The notes: generated from the letters alone by a model not told the origin. A stretch of DNA of 64,000 nucleotides from Theristus sp. LFF4_11 (GCA_030248135.1 JASANC010001351.1:1-64000); one strand, 5' to 3'. Shown: positions 46,301-58,508, counted from the stretch's first letter. A program made the numbers and translations.

Positions 46301-49300
46301 GCGAAACCAGCCGTAAAAACGCAGATGAACGGGGAAAACATCGCTTAAAAAACAAGAATACGTGATTTTCTGCTTCAACTGCTTGTGTGTTGGTGCCAGT
46401 TTTGCTCCAGAGAAATTGCACGCACACGGAAGGACCATAAAAATGCAAGACTGGCAGCAAAGCAACCCCATTCCCTGTGTTGCTGAAAAAACGCTTCACA
46501 GACAGCAATCTCAAACAGCGCCGTGTGCGTTGGTGAGGCAATAAAAACGGCACCAGAAATTAGAACCAGTCGTTTTAAACGTGTGCAGGCTGACTCTGAA
46601 AACACTGTTTTTCTCTAAATTTCATTGTTTACTTGGAAGACAAACCCATCTTGCTTTTTCCAACATTTGTGCGGTTTTCATCAAAGATGTGCAAAATTCA
46701 ATAATGCCACAGCCAACGCCACAACATTGAACATCGTCTCTTTAAAGCTCCATTTCAAGGCATAAAAACGCGCATGAGCTTCAGCCATTAACAGCACCTG
46801 GAATGTTCATTCATAAATAAAAAGCAATGGAAAAAACTGAAGTATGAAGGCGCATGAATGCGAAATTTGTTTCTCAGAGATAGAAAGTCACATCATCAAG
46901 CTTTGTATGCATTTTTTTCCAGTCGTCTGACTCTCTAGCGCCACAAAAATATCAACAGAAAATGGAGAACCGTTGATTAACACAACTATCCTCCTGTCAC
47001 ATGTCAAGCTTTGACACAAATTTCAAACTGGTGACGTGACCATTGTGGCAGGCAACAAAATGATGTCAAAAACATTTGAAAGACACATAAATTCATGCAC
47101 TCACAACACGAAACCATCAGTTCACGGCCACTTCGTTTAGCAATAAACTATGACCTATTTTTTTAAACGTATCCCACTGAAATGACGTCATGTGCCGCCA
47201 AACATGCGCTTGCCGTTCACAGCAAACCAGACTTTCCGTTTAGCCGATTTCTTCCCGTAAACAAATGGTGAATGTCGAATCAGTCACACCAAACTGACAC
47301 TTTAGTGCTTGTACTTTGACAAACGGGCGTTTTTGAAGCAAATGACGTCATTTTAGTCCGGACAAGTTTGAATAAATCCACAATACACCTTTTTACCACG
47401 TAAAAACCAATCGATTACATTACGTTCTGATTGGTTGGCGACACAACGTGATGCATGCACGCATTCTGATCTGACTGAATATTTGTCTATTGGAATACAT
47501 GCATCCACTCCACACCACCGGTGCAAAATACAATCAGCCAATTGCATACGATATAAAGAACTACAGTAGAAAAACTCCAAATTATAGAGAATCAGCTGAT
47601 TGGTTGGTGCTCACGTGCACGCATGCTTTCTGTGCAAACAAAATTGCGCGCCGCACAGCAATGCCTGCACAGAAAGCATGCATGCACGTGATCACCAGCC
47701 AATCAGCTGACTGCCTATAATTTAGAGTTCGACTGCAGAGACCGTGTACCGGCGCGCACCTCATCCGGCATGGTGTCCTGTATTTCGACGTCGACATCGG
47801 CCGGCCCCATTTGTCCGCCTTGTGCAGCGGCGGCCAACGCCGCACTGGACGCCGCCTCCTCGTGCAACTGCGGCAGCGTCGGGCGCATCGCGATCGCGCC
47901 CTCGATCGACATCACGTTGCGATAGTGGTCGAGCCGGGGCACTCGGTCGAGCGTCTCGACGTTGCTGCAATGTGAGAGAGCTGCAATATTGGGGGCAAAG
48001 GGGGATGAAATACAGTACACCTGGTTAACATACACAACTGGCTGATTGGTTGGTTGCACACAGGTGCAGTTGATGTATGCATTTTGTGCAGGCAAACTCC
48101 GCCTCTACAGCAATGCCTGAACAGAACGCATGAATCAACCAACCAGTCAGCTAGTTGTATATATCAGTCAGCAGATGGACTGTAAAATTGTTGGCTTCCA
48201 TTCGGACGTAGCACGTAGAAAACCGGTTTTTCTGCATGACAAAAAACAATGCAACATGCAACTTCGAAATCGAGACAAAGACTCACCGAAAGCTCTTCAG
48301 GTTGGTCGTGCCATAGCCGAGCGTGTTGTCGCTTGTGCTGTCGGAACGTCGCGTCGACGCTCGTGCCGCCGGCCCACCCAAGTCCATCAGCACGTCGTCG
48401 TCGTCGCCACCGCGCTCGCTCTCTGAAACAACACCGATGAACGCCGCTCTGCTGCGAAACTCACATGGTCGTTCTATTGTGCGCTGCTCACTTTTGCGTG
48501 CCATCCAAGCAAACAGAGGTGCTATCGGTTGCTGTTGTTGTTGTGGAGCAGTGCTATAATTCCGCATTTTTGCGGAGTTTCTTGCGTTTCGCGAAAAACA
48601 ATGGAATAAATCTGAGTGAATGCAATGACTGCTGTGTTTTTCCATTACCGGCCGCGCTTCCAAGACTGAAGTGAACGTTGCGTGCGTTGTTGGCGTGTTT
48701 CGTGCTCGATCGACTGCCCGAGCCCGATCCGCCGGTGGCGCCCTCCTCCGGTGCGTCTCTGTCGTTGGTCGTGTCGCCAACCGAGAACTCGGCCGCCGCC
48801 GCCGGCGACTTTCGCTCAGACGCCGACGTTTTGCGCGACGACGACGAAGCACCGTTGCTGTTGAAATGCTGCTGCTGCTGATTCGCGTCAACGACCGGCA
48901 CCGACCGCAACAAACCGCTGCCGATTGGAGCGTGCGCCGGCTCCACCTGTCGTCATGCCGTGCGTGAATTTAGAATCGGCAGATTACTCGGGTCACTTTT
49001 GCGGCACGGGAAGGCTTGTTTTCACTTCGAAATCTGACACGGAATGATCTCGAAATCTGACACGGAATGATCTGACAGAGCAACTGAAAAACATGCGAAA
49101 ACGACTGGTTTCGCCACTTTGTACAATTTGCAATGATGATTTGCAATCTCTGGTTGAGATTTTTTGCTGTTGAAAAGTAGTAAGACAGACATTCAGTTTG
49201 AACAGCCAATTTTAACAGTACAGCAGCGAGACGTTTTCAGGGAGTGTGGGTGCTTTTCAGATGCGAGGACATGCCGTGGAAAAATGGAAAAATGGTTAAA

Positions 49301-50315
49301 AATCGCGTTTTTTCTTGGAACGTTTCAAAAAACGATTTTCCTTTTTGCACCTCGAATCGACCGCGTGACATCGTGTGCGTCAGGGTGACGGAGGTGGGCT
49401 CGTTGCCCATGACGGAGACGCTGGTGGCGGCTGACTGGTCGGCCGATGATGATTGGCCTGCAGTTTTTTAAATAAAACGTGAATAATTTGTGAAATCGTC
49501 ATCTGATTGTTTGGATGACAAGTACACGACCAGATTGACCGCTGACAAACAGCAGATGCCAGCTGCCGCCGAGTTTGTTGTTCTGCTTGAGTGTTGAGTT
49601 GAGACTCGAGTCATTGCACTCTCTAACAAAACAAGGTCAAATTGAACTTGACACAAAACAACGCTTTACAAACCACGTTATTGATTACCATTCCCATTGG
49701 CAAGCGCGAATTTGACCAATAAAACTCAAATCGAGTGCCCCATCACCATGAGGCCATGACACAAAAAAAACATTGATGCAAGAACAATGCCTCACCAAAA
49801 TTGCAGTTTGCGTTCGTCGCTGTGTCCAAATGCTCAGTTGCCGCACCATTATTGTCAGACGGCTTCCTCTGCGGCGGCATCAGTGAGAATGTCACCACTC
49901 CGGCTGGCGCTGTTTCCATTCCGGTTGTTGTTGTTCCCGCACATTCATTTGTGGTGTTTTCGTCGACACTGCCAGTCGCCGAACGTTTTTCAACCATTGG
50001 AATACCACCATTTGATTCCAAACTTTCCGCCGGCCCCGCCGCCGTTCCACTGTCATCTTGTTCATCCGACGGCCTGCTGTCGGCTGCCGCCCGCGGAGAC
50101 TCAACTTTGTCGACGTGAAATCGCGACGACGAATGAACCAAACCGTGCGAGCTGGCACTTGGCGGCACGGTCTCAAGTTGAATTGCGTCTGTTTTCGTTA
50201 TTGCGGTTGCTCCGTTCATCGTAGCTTTGCCGTCAAAAAACGTCGCCGCTGCCGCTCCCTTTGCTGCCGAGAAAGCGTCGGCCGTTTCCGGAACTGCTGG
50301 CCTCGGAATTGGCAT
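34374..50315 (-). CDS. SLC12A2-like: SLC12 cation-chloride cotransporter, N(K)CC clade
   Basis: Electroneutral Na-(K)-2Cl/NaCl importer of the plasma membrane. Exons: 50315-49796, 49457-49351, 48946-48649, 48422-48287, 47964-47760, 45430-45241, 44927-44832, 44612-44415, 44284-44117, 43703-43553, 43284-43071, 42794-42687, 42412-42289, 42007-41906, 41801-41593, 41201-41148, 40950-40846, 40277-40027, 39595-39514, 39247-39086, 38707-38554, 38169-37960, 37866-37728, 37372-37268, 36851-36688, 36410-36260, 35288-35103, 34509-34374. All phases agree; 4725 bases, 1574 residues, longer than vertebrate NKCC. The N-terminal tail has an RFEV SPAK/OSR1 docking motif (~207-210) and the regulatory block TLGYGTTNL...VPRLDHYRN (~341-369). 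The membrane core starts [20 protein letters not shown] (~451) and includes [10 protein letters not shown] and [12 protein letters not shown]. The C-terminus has [13 protein letters not shown] and ends [17 protein letters not shown] versus NCC is not decided. Exons 21-23 are the least certain. Confidence 0.95.
34885..35085 (+). repeat. Repeat family G, copy 3
   Basis: It starts acatcttttattttggtctc, contains gacgcgggaattcaaaattg and gggctgagtcacttaggcga, and ends acgcattcagacgcaaaact. It lies in the penultimate SLC12 intron, ending about 18 bases before the splice donor of the exon 35288-35103. Confidence 0.75.
36152..36231. repeat. Perfect 2 x 40 bp tandem duplication
   Basis: The unit gcaataacaagtgacaggtg ... 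catatgttatca is repeated once with no change (36152-36191 and 36192-36231). It lies in the SLC12 intron next to the exon 36410-36260. Perfect identity indicates a recent event or an assembly artefact. Confidence 0.9.
36975..37255 (+). repeat. Repeat family G, copy 4, split by MITE P
   Basis: The left part (36975-37036) has aggaccgagtcacttaggcg and acataaagcttgaaact. The right part (37214-37255) has tttcctttcacgtctgc and agagtcgcagaacc. Together they restore the family G order, interrupted by MITE P at 37037-37213. It lies in an SLC12 intron. Confidence 0.75.
37037..37213 (+). repeat. Palindromic MITE P, inserted in a family G copy
   Basis: It begins acagcccaactcaataac and ends ttgagttcgactgcag. 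The inner arms are gcatgtattctgtgcacg and ggcacagaatgcatgcatca. Its outer edges mark the true ends of family P because the disrupted G sequence is known from other copies. Confidence 0.8.
39783..39931 (+). repeat. Palindromic MITE P, SLC12 intron copy
   Basis: The ends are cagtcgaactctatacatta and agtttcgagttcgac, the arms gcaatcagctgattggttgg and tcaccaaccaatcacctg, and the centre gttgctgtggaggcggagtc. It lies in the intron 39596-40026. Confidence 0.85.
40329..40500 (+). mobile_element. tRNA-derived SINE, copy 2
   Basis: The head ggactcggtggtagcgcgtt and ggggatcgagtcccgcc resemble tRNA A and B boxes. The body gaaaactccatgggcgcccc and acgacggcgttatgta is shared with 4728-4937. The 3' limit is not sharp. 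It lies in the SLC12 intron between exons 17 and 18, antisense to the gene. Confidence 0.75.
44330..44384 (+). repeat. Palindromic MITE P, right-arm fragment
   Basis: Only one arm remains: gccaatcagcttcgattgtc followed by tttagcgttcgactgt. It lies in the SLC12 intron 44416-44285 as part of otherwise unique sequence. Confidence 0.55.
47149..47386 (+). mobile_element. CRE-containing MITE (family C), copy 1
   Basis: About 238 bp that recurs at 58272-58508 in the same orientation. Imperfect inverted ends of about 28 bases read tttaaacgtatcccactgaa ... and ... ttagtccggacaagtttgaa. Each arm carries the palindrome tgacgtca, the cAMP-response element. It lies in the 2.3 kb SLC12 intron before exon 5. 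Confidence 0.8.
47563..47736 (+). repeat. Palindromic MITE P, 24 bp from an SLC12 exon
   Basis: Arms gagaatcagctgattggttg and tcaccagccaatcagctgac, with inner arms cgcatgctttctgtgca and gcacagaaagcatgcatgca. It ends agagttcgactgcag. A more decayed relative lies directly to its left (47415-47560). It is 24 bases downstream of the splice donor of exon 47964-47760 on the coding strand. Confidence 0.85.
48011..48184 (+). repeat. Palindromic MITE P-like, subfamily with different ends
   Basis: It has the same centre (tgcaggcaaactccgcctct, cagcaatgcctg) and inner arms, but the outer ends are acagtacacctggttaaca and tcagcagatggactgta instead of the gagttcgact ends. It resembles the copy at 21318-21531. 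It lies in the SLC12 intron 47965-48286. Confidence 0.65.
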
Positions 50316-52176
50316 TGGTCAATCAATTTTTGTTTGTCTTTTTTAGAGTGTTGGTTTTCTGCATGTTGAAAAGAATGAAAAAGTTTTGTGGATGCAGGAA
50401 CGCGCGCTGGCGAGCAGAAGAGAAGGTGCACGGCACGGTTCGATCACCGGTTGCAAATTTTTTTAAAACTTTTATTTCAAAACCTTCAAATTCAACTTTT
50501 CAACCTCTGATAAGTCTGATCAGCGTGGGGGGGGGTCTTACTGTGTGGCGTGTGAGTAAAAAATTTATAAACTGCAGACGCGAGTATCCATTCGCCCGCC
50601 CATGCATGATTCTTCAACAGTGCCGAGAAAGTTTTTAAAGCCATCAACAACAACAAATTTTGAAAAATTAAAACCCGCGATGTGCATTTTGCCCTGCTCT
50701 CGTTGGTCATATAAATTCAATTCGTGCACGCACACCGCATACCCACATGCAAACTGATGAACCAATGAATGATGACGCATTTTCGATTCCGATAAAAATC
50801 GATTCATAAACATGACATTTCAAAATTCAGTCTATTTGAAGTATGGGCGTTAACATATGACACGCATGAGCATGAGATGCGCAGCTAATCAGCATGTGTG
50901 ATGTTTGAATTGCATGATAGGTAAATGTCGCGCATTGGAGTTTTCCGTTTTCAACTGGTGAAACTGAACACTGAACAAAAAAGCTTTCTGCAGAAAAAAA
51001 GTAAAGACAGGCGGACGCGGCACGAACAGGCTGACAATTATGTCACCATATTGGCCAAGTAGGCTTTATTTCCAGTTAGTAAAAACTTCGTGCATATTTT
51101 ATCACTGTACGCATTATGTCTGTGAAGCGAAGGATATTATGATGTGACGTGGGACATGTATACAGTGCGTCTGGTGTGCGCTTATTGATTTTGTGCTAAA
51201 CACATTTACCGTCGAAACAACAAGTGCCAGTCGAACGACACAACTTTTCAAAAATGTGTTATAAAGATATCAAAGTCAAGTCAAAATGATATATTGATGT
51301 AAAGTGGGCAGGCAGACACACACACGCACAGTACAACTGAAACAAAAAAGTACTCAAGAGATGGGCGAAGCTAAGTCAAGTGAACTACAAAAAAAGGTGC
51401 GACGTTTAGAGCGCAACACGACACGGCACACCTGCTTGCGACACACATGCTGAGCATTTGTGAACATCCATTTCAAGTTCCGCATGTATACACCGGTGGG
51501 GCGTGGGCGTGGACCACACAACATCATGCGTGTGTCGTCATTGCGCGAACGCAAAATTCAACGAAATCTTGTGCCGTTCGACTGTTCCGTCTCCGCCAGC
51601 AGACCACGTCAAAATAAAGGTCATCATTCATGATTTAAGGCTGAAAAATGAAAAGGCTGAGGAGCTAAGAACAAAGCCGCCACTTTACCGAGTAATTAGC
51701 TGCTTACGTGCTTGCTATGGCAACCAAGCAATTTTGCAGAGAGAAGACAAAGTTTTTCAGTGAACGTTTCCAATGAAGAAATTGTATGTTTCAACGAGCC
51801 GCTATTTTTTTAGTGTTTGAGATTTTTTGCGAAAAGCATCAAAAATAAAACGTCACAATCAATCGTCTAAATAACTGCATGGTTATTGAAAGAGAACAAA
51901 GCTAAGACCTGCTAAAATCCAAAAAACCGCCAAACAACCATGATGACGCAACACGCACTAAGAAGAGCAAACAAAATAACAAAAAACCGATCACACAATG
52001 TTTTCTCTGAAAAAGCGCTTGCTCATAACAAACAGAATGAAAGATAATAAAAGTACACACACACGACACATATATTTTATTGAAACTCGACGGTTTTATG
52101 GCTGATGGGAAACTTTGTGAACTGATCCAAAGACAATGCAAGCAGATGAAGTCGACATGGCGTAAATTAAGAATAC
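50316..52176. other. Upstream of SLC12, no supported gene
   Basis: It presumably holds the SLC12 promoter and 5' UTR, but I see no motif I would call. A run of nine G is at about 50526. Short frames only. Confidence 0.4.
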
Positions 52177-52440
52177 AGTATGGCCGAATAAAAAAGGCAG
52201 CCCGTCAAGGCGGGATCAGTCGCAGACTAGGAGTTGTCTTTTTCAAAAATGTCAACACAACTCCTAGTCATGTGTTCAAGGGAGCAAGAATGAACATAAT
52301 AGCACGAAGAATCCATTAGTCTGAAAAAACACGTCAAATTTGGCACACATGTTGGTTTCTGAACGTCTATTTTTTTCATTCAAATTTCGCGCGCTCCTTG
52401 CACCCTGAAAAAAGCTGCCATGTTTACTCGGTCATTCCGT
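52177..52440 (+). repeat. Repeat family F, copy 3
   Basis: It begins cagtatggccgaataaaaaa and ends tttactcggtcattccgta, with cagtcgcagactaggagttg and cgcgcgctccttgcaccctg inside. It has the same orientation as 14375-14646. Confidence 0.75.
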
Positions 52441-53135
52441 ACTTCAAAATCAGTTCTCAACAAATGACTATAGTTTTCAGTGGAATGCTAAAACGGCATC
52501 TAAATAGCTTAGCTATGCACAGCTCCCACCAAAGAGGGCGCAGTCATGCACAGCTGCAGAAATGAATCGTGGTGCCCAAGTAGCCCGACACACCACAAAT
52601 AAATATAGCGCTGAAACTATAGGCCTTGAATGTGCTGTTTTTAAAATATAAAGAAACGAACGAAGTTTCATGATTTGGAACTTTTTCTGATGAATACCAC
52701 CATTACTGTCCTTAAACTCGTGTGGTCAATTCAAAATGGTGATAATCTGGAGCAGTTTTAAGCTGAGCTTGTAGTGCAGCATATGCAGCGTACTCAAGTG
52801 CGCACAAAAAACAGATGTGGGGTCTGCTACGATGTAAAAAAGGGGAACCAGACATTGATACAGGAACAGCCAAGCGATATTCTATCTTTTGTGTCGTTCT
52901 GGTGTAGCTTTGGTCATTTTATTGCATCCACACTGCTATGCTGCGTCAGTGCTAAAACCGACACACAACAATGACGCCCCAGAAATGTTGCAACGTGCCA
53001 AGTCCATGCAGAAAAAAGAATGCAGATGTGGATGCAGATTCAGATGAAGATGTTCAGTTCAGATATTGATGCCACTGCAGATGCTCAGTGTATCAATGCA
53101 GATGCAAAAACTGTGTGGCCATCCTGAACTTACTG

Positions 53136-53355
53136 ACGGAATGGCCCAGGAAATACGGCAGAGCGCTCGAAATTTGAATGAATGAAAAAAAGATGTTCCG
53201 AAACCCAATTGTGTGTCAAGTTTGACGTGTTTTTTTAACTAATTGATTCTTCGTGCTATTCTGTTCATTCTTTCTCCCTTGCACACACGATTGGGAATTA
53301 AAGTAAAAATAAAAGACAAATCCTAGTCTGCGACTGATCCCGATTTGACGGAGAA
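53136..53355 (-). repeat. Repeat family F, copy 4, end-truncated
   Basis: The reverse-oriented copy contains gctcgaaatttgaatgaatg, caagtttgacgtgtttttt, acaaatcctagtctgcgact and gatcccgatttgacgg. The left end around acggaatggccca is degenerate. Confidence 0.6.
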
Positions 53356-54458
53356 TATAAAGTCGTTCTTATTTATTCGGGCACACTTGTAGTGTCACTG
53401 GTTCGTTGTGGTCGAACCCAACCAATGTAAGATAAACATGGTCGCACACTAACATGGAGTAAAAAAGGTGCGAACTGATTACGCTTCCGTGCAAATCTGC
53501 CCGAGATAGAATCGCACAAACAAGGCAACCAACAGTCAACGAACAATCAAACAACAACGATGATAAAACGAACATTCAATAAAGCAACAAGAACATTCCA
53601 CCAATCACCAACTAACTAACCGGCAACCAATCAGCGACTCGAAATTACCAGTGACAAATGCCATGCGTTCTAATGGACGCTCGTCCATCAATTGAAGTGG
53701 ACTTATGCGTCCGCAACGTAAGCCCAAATGTCGACGATAATTATAACATATTTACATTGAACCAATCAGTAATACAGATTTTCTAATATTAGTTTAGCAT
53801 TTACATGTTATTGTTTTGAGTAGTTTAGCATTTTCAATTCCAACTTTAGAAATCCCACATTCCCCATTTAAAACCAAACCAATCAGTGTTGAACATCATA
53901 TCAATCGATGCGCCTTGAAAAGATCTATCCAAAAAAATTATTGTTACATTAATTCGTAAAACTTTCCAACAGACTTTTAATCGATCTTTGATTTCACGTG
54001 TTGTTGTTGTGCTTTGTTGTGTCTCTACCTGTGTTGTTGTTGCGCGCCTGCATAGAGCACACATGGCCACGCGGAAGGCAGACGTCGCTTGCTTCGCTGG
54101 CTCGTGCGTGCTTTGTGTGTGTGCGTGACCATTGGAAGGCGGAGTTTACTTAATCCTTTCGTTTTTGTTCGTTTCGCTTTCCGTTTTTATAAACCAAATC
54201 AGTTGCAATTTTCTTGAACTCAGAAGTATTTTGCTCTTATGCAATAAATGTGAAATGTGAAATGAATACACGTTCGGAACACTGAGAGAATCTTGGTCAC
54301 ATTAACTTGTGCCATGAGCTCGCAATTGTCTCGTTCCGTGTTTTGATTCTCGTCTCTTTCCCCCGCTTTGATCGCCGTCAGGTGCCATCCGCGGCCTACC
54401 TGTGCGACTGAGTATGAGTTAGAGCAAGAGTCGCACTAACGTAAATTTAACCCCTTAA

Positions 54459-54642
54459 GGCGCGTTTAGCAATTAGTTTTTTGTGCGTACGCACGGACAC
54501 GACACGTAAAAAATGGCCACGCGATTTAGAAATCGTGTCGTGTGTGCTATCTTAATGCATTACGGACACGATTAGTTTGCGCACGGGATTTAGAACGACG
54601 TTTGTGCGTACGGACGAAAAACTAAATGGTGTTTCCGCCTTT
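54459..54642. repeat. Short fold-back element
   Basis: Inverted arms: aaggcgcgtttagcaattag and gtgcgtacgcac on the left; tttgtgcgtacggacgaaaa and gtttccgcctttag on the right. The interior has repeated ggacacga-type words and agaaatcgtgtcgtg. It is a single copy in this window, about 185 bp, and probably a MITE. Confidence 0.5.
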
Positions 54643-56139
54643 AGTCAGTTTTTTACAGTGGTTGGCCAATTTCGCACAAAAGTCTATTTGACCTCGCGTG
54701 ACGATATATTAGTTCGGAAGTCCGTTTATGAGCAATGATAAACAGTGAGATTATGGATGAACATTGTTTTTCGTCACAAATTGCTATTTTTTGAAAATTA
54801 CACTGTAAATTTAACTGAAGTAAGTAAATAACTAAATAACCAAAAAATTAGATTACAAAAACCTACAGTGTTCCAACTTTAAAATCATGAGGTCCCAGCA
54901 CAAGCCAGTGAGAGCATTTTGAAATTGGAACCTTTTTTGTTCACCCTGTACATATACTGTTTCTGTTGGAAAAACTACCGACATTTGCGGTTTTATCACC
55001 AGTGTCGCTTTTTTTGGCATAATAGAACGCCTGCAGTTTAATACTTGACATTTTATGTGGAAGGGCGTACAGAGTACTTTCATAAAAAGTTGTGAAATAT
55101 CTAGAAAAGAAAAATGAAATCGAAAGCATGCTGCGACCGCCTAAATGAAAAACAAATAAATCAATTGATTACAGTTTGTCGTGAATGATAAAAAAACACT
55201 GCGAGGAACACGTTCGCTGAAAGAAGTCGGATTCCAACGAATCTATTCTGTAATCGCCAATATGAACTTGATTTATTTCACCGTTTACAAAAATTTAGCT
55301 AACTGAAAAACAACAATTTAATTTAGCAAGCAACATGAACATTGTAAAGTGGTATGTTCGTTCTGGAACCGCACACGCCGCACAGCGGGAGAAAATGCGG
55401 GCAGGTGTGCAGAAAAATCTGAAATGTTTGGAGATGTAACAGAGATATTGTAAAAAAGCAACACGTGCACGACACAGAAACATCAACAACCATTATCCCA
55501 GTCGTGTGTTGTACCAGTTCAATCCGGTTAGGCCTAAAGTTCCCAGATATGGTATTTATTTACACGTGACGCGCGGGTTCGCATTTACCACAATCAACCC
55601 AAATCTGGCACGCTCGATTTACGATAAGCGCAACCAATCATTGTAGCTTTTACGAAAAAGTATTGTTTCCGACTGACACCACGCACTTCAACATTTTATG
55701 GCATTTGAACTGGTTAAATCTGGTACACAGCTCAAGTAAACAATATGCACACTTGCGCAGCGTCTAGCCTGGCCAGCACAAAATGTTACACTTCCTGTCT
55801 TGGTAGGACAGTTTTTCTTTTCCGAAAAAAGTATTGTTTTCAATTGTTATGATTTTTTTTGTGTTTGCCGTCACAAGATACAGTGGCTGTTTGTCTGAGA
55901 GTGTCGCTCACAATAAGGGTGATTGATTTCAAAGTAGGCGAAATGCCAATCGATGTAAAGCAAATCCTTTTCTGAAACTGCAAGGTTAAGCAATGCAGAC
56001 GAAACAAAAGCTCAGGATTAGCACAAAATCCTTTTGCTAAAAATGGTTTTGTAGTGCTGCAGACACACAACAGACAACATTACAACAGATGCAGTCCTGA
56101 CCTTGTAGCCGTTTTGCGCTTCGATTTTAGCGCTCACGT
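54643..56139. other. No supported gene; lone mariner end
   Basis: A ttttttgttcaccctgtac motif near 54935-54955 looks like a solo end of a mariner-type repeat. Nothing else is recognised. Confidence 0.4.
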
Positions 56140-56560
56140 TTGTCCCATCCCCGTTCGGTCCCCTCCTTCGTTCTCCAGTTTTTTGTCCGCTCCACTTTTG
56201 TCGCGTTCCGTTCCCATCTCAGTGCTCTCTTTCTTTGTATTTCGCGTTTTTTTGCGCTCCACTTTTGAACCGTCCATTGTCTCAGTTCTGTCCTTTTTTC
56301 GTCTTCCCAGTGATTCCGCGTCACCTGTGCTCCGGTTCCCAGTTCATTACTCTCTTTCTTTTCGTCCTTCGGTTTTTTTCCTTTCCACTTTTCTTCCATC
56401 CCGTTCTTACTCAGTACCCTTTTCGCCCTCCGTTCTTCCGTCGCGTCGCATCCCGTGTGCTCTCGCCCGGTCACTCCCCTTTTGGTCCCACAATTTTTTT
56501 GCGCTCCATTTTTGTCACATACCCGTCTCAGTCAGCCCCTATTTCTCACTTTTAGTGTCG
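56140..56560. repeat. Pyrimidine-rich degenerate minisatellite
   Basis: The plus strand is strongly C/T-biased with recurring words gctccacttttg, cgttcccatctcagt, ctctctttctttt and cgtccttcgg at intervals of roughly 55-60 bases. It produces a 194-codon Ser/Pro/Phe-rich frame (56054-56638) that I regard as a by-product. Confidence 0.6.
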
Positions 56561-58271
56561 GTGTCTGCCACTCCAACGTCCATGTTTTGTTTGAGACAGA
56601 CCATTTATTTTCGTGATCACCCTTTGTGTGCATCTTAGTTATTGATCTGCATAACTAAAATGTGCTTTTTCATATTTCTTGCACGCATGTATCTGATACA
56701 AGAATGGTATTTTTTGTTCTTTTTTTGAAAAAGTGGCTTTGTAAAGCCAGGCATGCACGTGCGCGCGTTTTCGGCAATTTCTTTGAAATGAGAAAGTTGT
56801 CAAGTTTAATGTGTCACCAAAAAAGAAAAACGTTGAGCAAAAGCACTGCACAAAGTTCACTCAAACGTGATTTCATGGTGTTAGAAATTCATATTTCGCA
56901 ATGCTCTGCGAACTTTTCGTGTTGTGGGCGGGCTGGCTGGACTGGACATCACTATCACACGAATCAACAATGAAAACATTGTGTGTGTTTTTCAATCACT
57001 GGTTTGTCAATTCATGGACCCAAAATAACAAAAAGGTTTATTTATTGCCCAATTAAAAACTTTTTAAACCGAACGTATTTTCTCAATTTTTACCATGTAT
57101 TATACATAAGGTATCTTTTGCCATGCAAAAATCCGTAGCGTGGTCTGTGCAAACGAAAGTTCAAGAAGTGACGCGCTTCGTAGCAGTTCTTTGTGTTTGC
57201 AAAACATGTGTCAAAAATGATAATATTACCAAAACAGTTTCCTTCTACATTGTATGCATGCTGAAAATAAAATGTACGTTGCCTTGTCATACTAAAAACT
57301 TTGCAAAGTTTAAAAAAATTTAAACAACTGCCTTGGCATGGAATTTGTTGTGTCACTTGAAAGTTTTCAAACGTGTACTCATACATACATATATAAAGTA
57401 CTTTGCATCATGAATTATGATTGTCTCGTAAATCATATGTAGCATATAAATAATTAGCAATAATCAACATTGACAGTATGTTTAAGTTTGAGTGCCAGTT
57501 TCAGTTTATATTACTTTGTAAACGTTCGATATTACTGTTTAGTCACGATGAAAAGAAGTCTGTCGAGAAATTGACAACAATTGGTAACTTTATGAAGAAA
57601 TCGTTGTTAAATTTTTTGGTATTTTTCAGTGAATATACATTGTAACTGCGCATTATAATATAGCTACCCAAGACATCGAAAAAATGGCTGTCTAAATTTG
57701 AAAATAACAACAATTAACAACATGGTCCAAAACTGTATTCCCAATTGAAAGAAAATCGAAAAAAATAAGAAATCGATTTAGGATGTTACACATGAGATAT
57801 TTAATACGACAATTACATTCAATATTGTACTCAGTGTTGATTCTGTTGGTCGGTGAGCTACGTTTTTTATTTTGTTTTACGCTTTACTTTTTCGGAAAAA
57901 AATTACTTTGCTTCTGCACAGCTGGGGGAGGAGGGTCAGAGAATCTCAAGCCCCTATCCTGAGGTTTCTGTTCTTGCGACGCCAGAGCTAATCCCTGTCT
58001 CGATTTCTATGACTTTCGGCCGAATCCGAAAGACAGAAAAATCCAAAAATTTCTGTTGTCGATAAAAAAATTATTGATCAGTAAAAACCACTCTTTTTTC
58101 TTGTTTGTTGTTTCTGCATCTGCACCAACAAGTGCACTAACATGTGCATCTAGATCGAGGTCGAGGGCGATTTTGAAACTGGTTTCCTTGCCACGTCTGC
58201 ACACGCATTCAGTGGCAGAACCTAAAAATTTTACAATAAATCGAAATACACATAACGCATGCCATATCGGG
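56561..58271. other. AT-rich spacer, no supported gene
   Basis: The missing 5' exon of the secreted Cys-rich gene at 58982 may lie here or between repeats, but I found no convincing signal-peptide exon. A family G fragment (tgaaactggtttccttgcca) is near 58172-58230. Confidence 0.35.
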
Positions 58272-58508
58272 TATGACCTATTTTTTTAAACGTGTCCCAC
58301 TGAAATGACGTCATGTACCGCCTAACATGCGCTTGTCGTTCACTGCAAACCAGACTTTCCGTTTAGCCGATTTCTTCCCGTAAACAAATGGTGAATGTCG
58401 AATCAGTCACACCAAACTGAAATTTTAGCGCCTGTACTTTGACAAACGGGCGTTTTTAAAGCAAATGACGTCATTTTAGTCCGGACACGTTTGAATAAAT
58501 CCACAATA
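58272..58508 (+). mobile_element. CRE-containing MITE (family C), copy 2
   Basis: It matches 47149-47386 over its whole length with few changes, including both tgacgtca palindromes and ends tttaaacgtgtcccactgaa / gtccggacacgtttgaataa. The MITE B copy begins at its right edge. Confidence 0.8.

Noticed and set aside
56054..56638. 194-codon Ser/Pro/Phe-rich frame
   Set aside because: It coincides with a pyrimidine-rich degenerate minisatellite, and composition explains the lack of stops.
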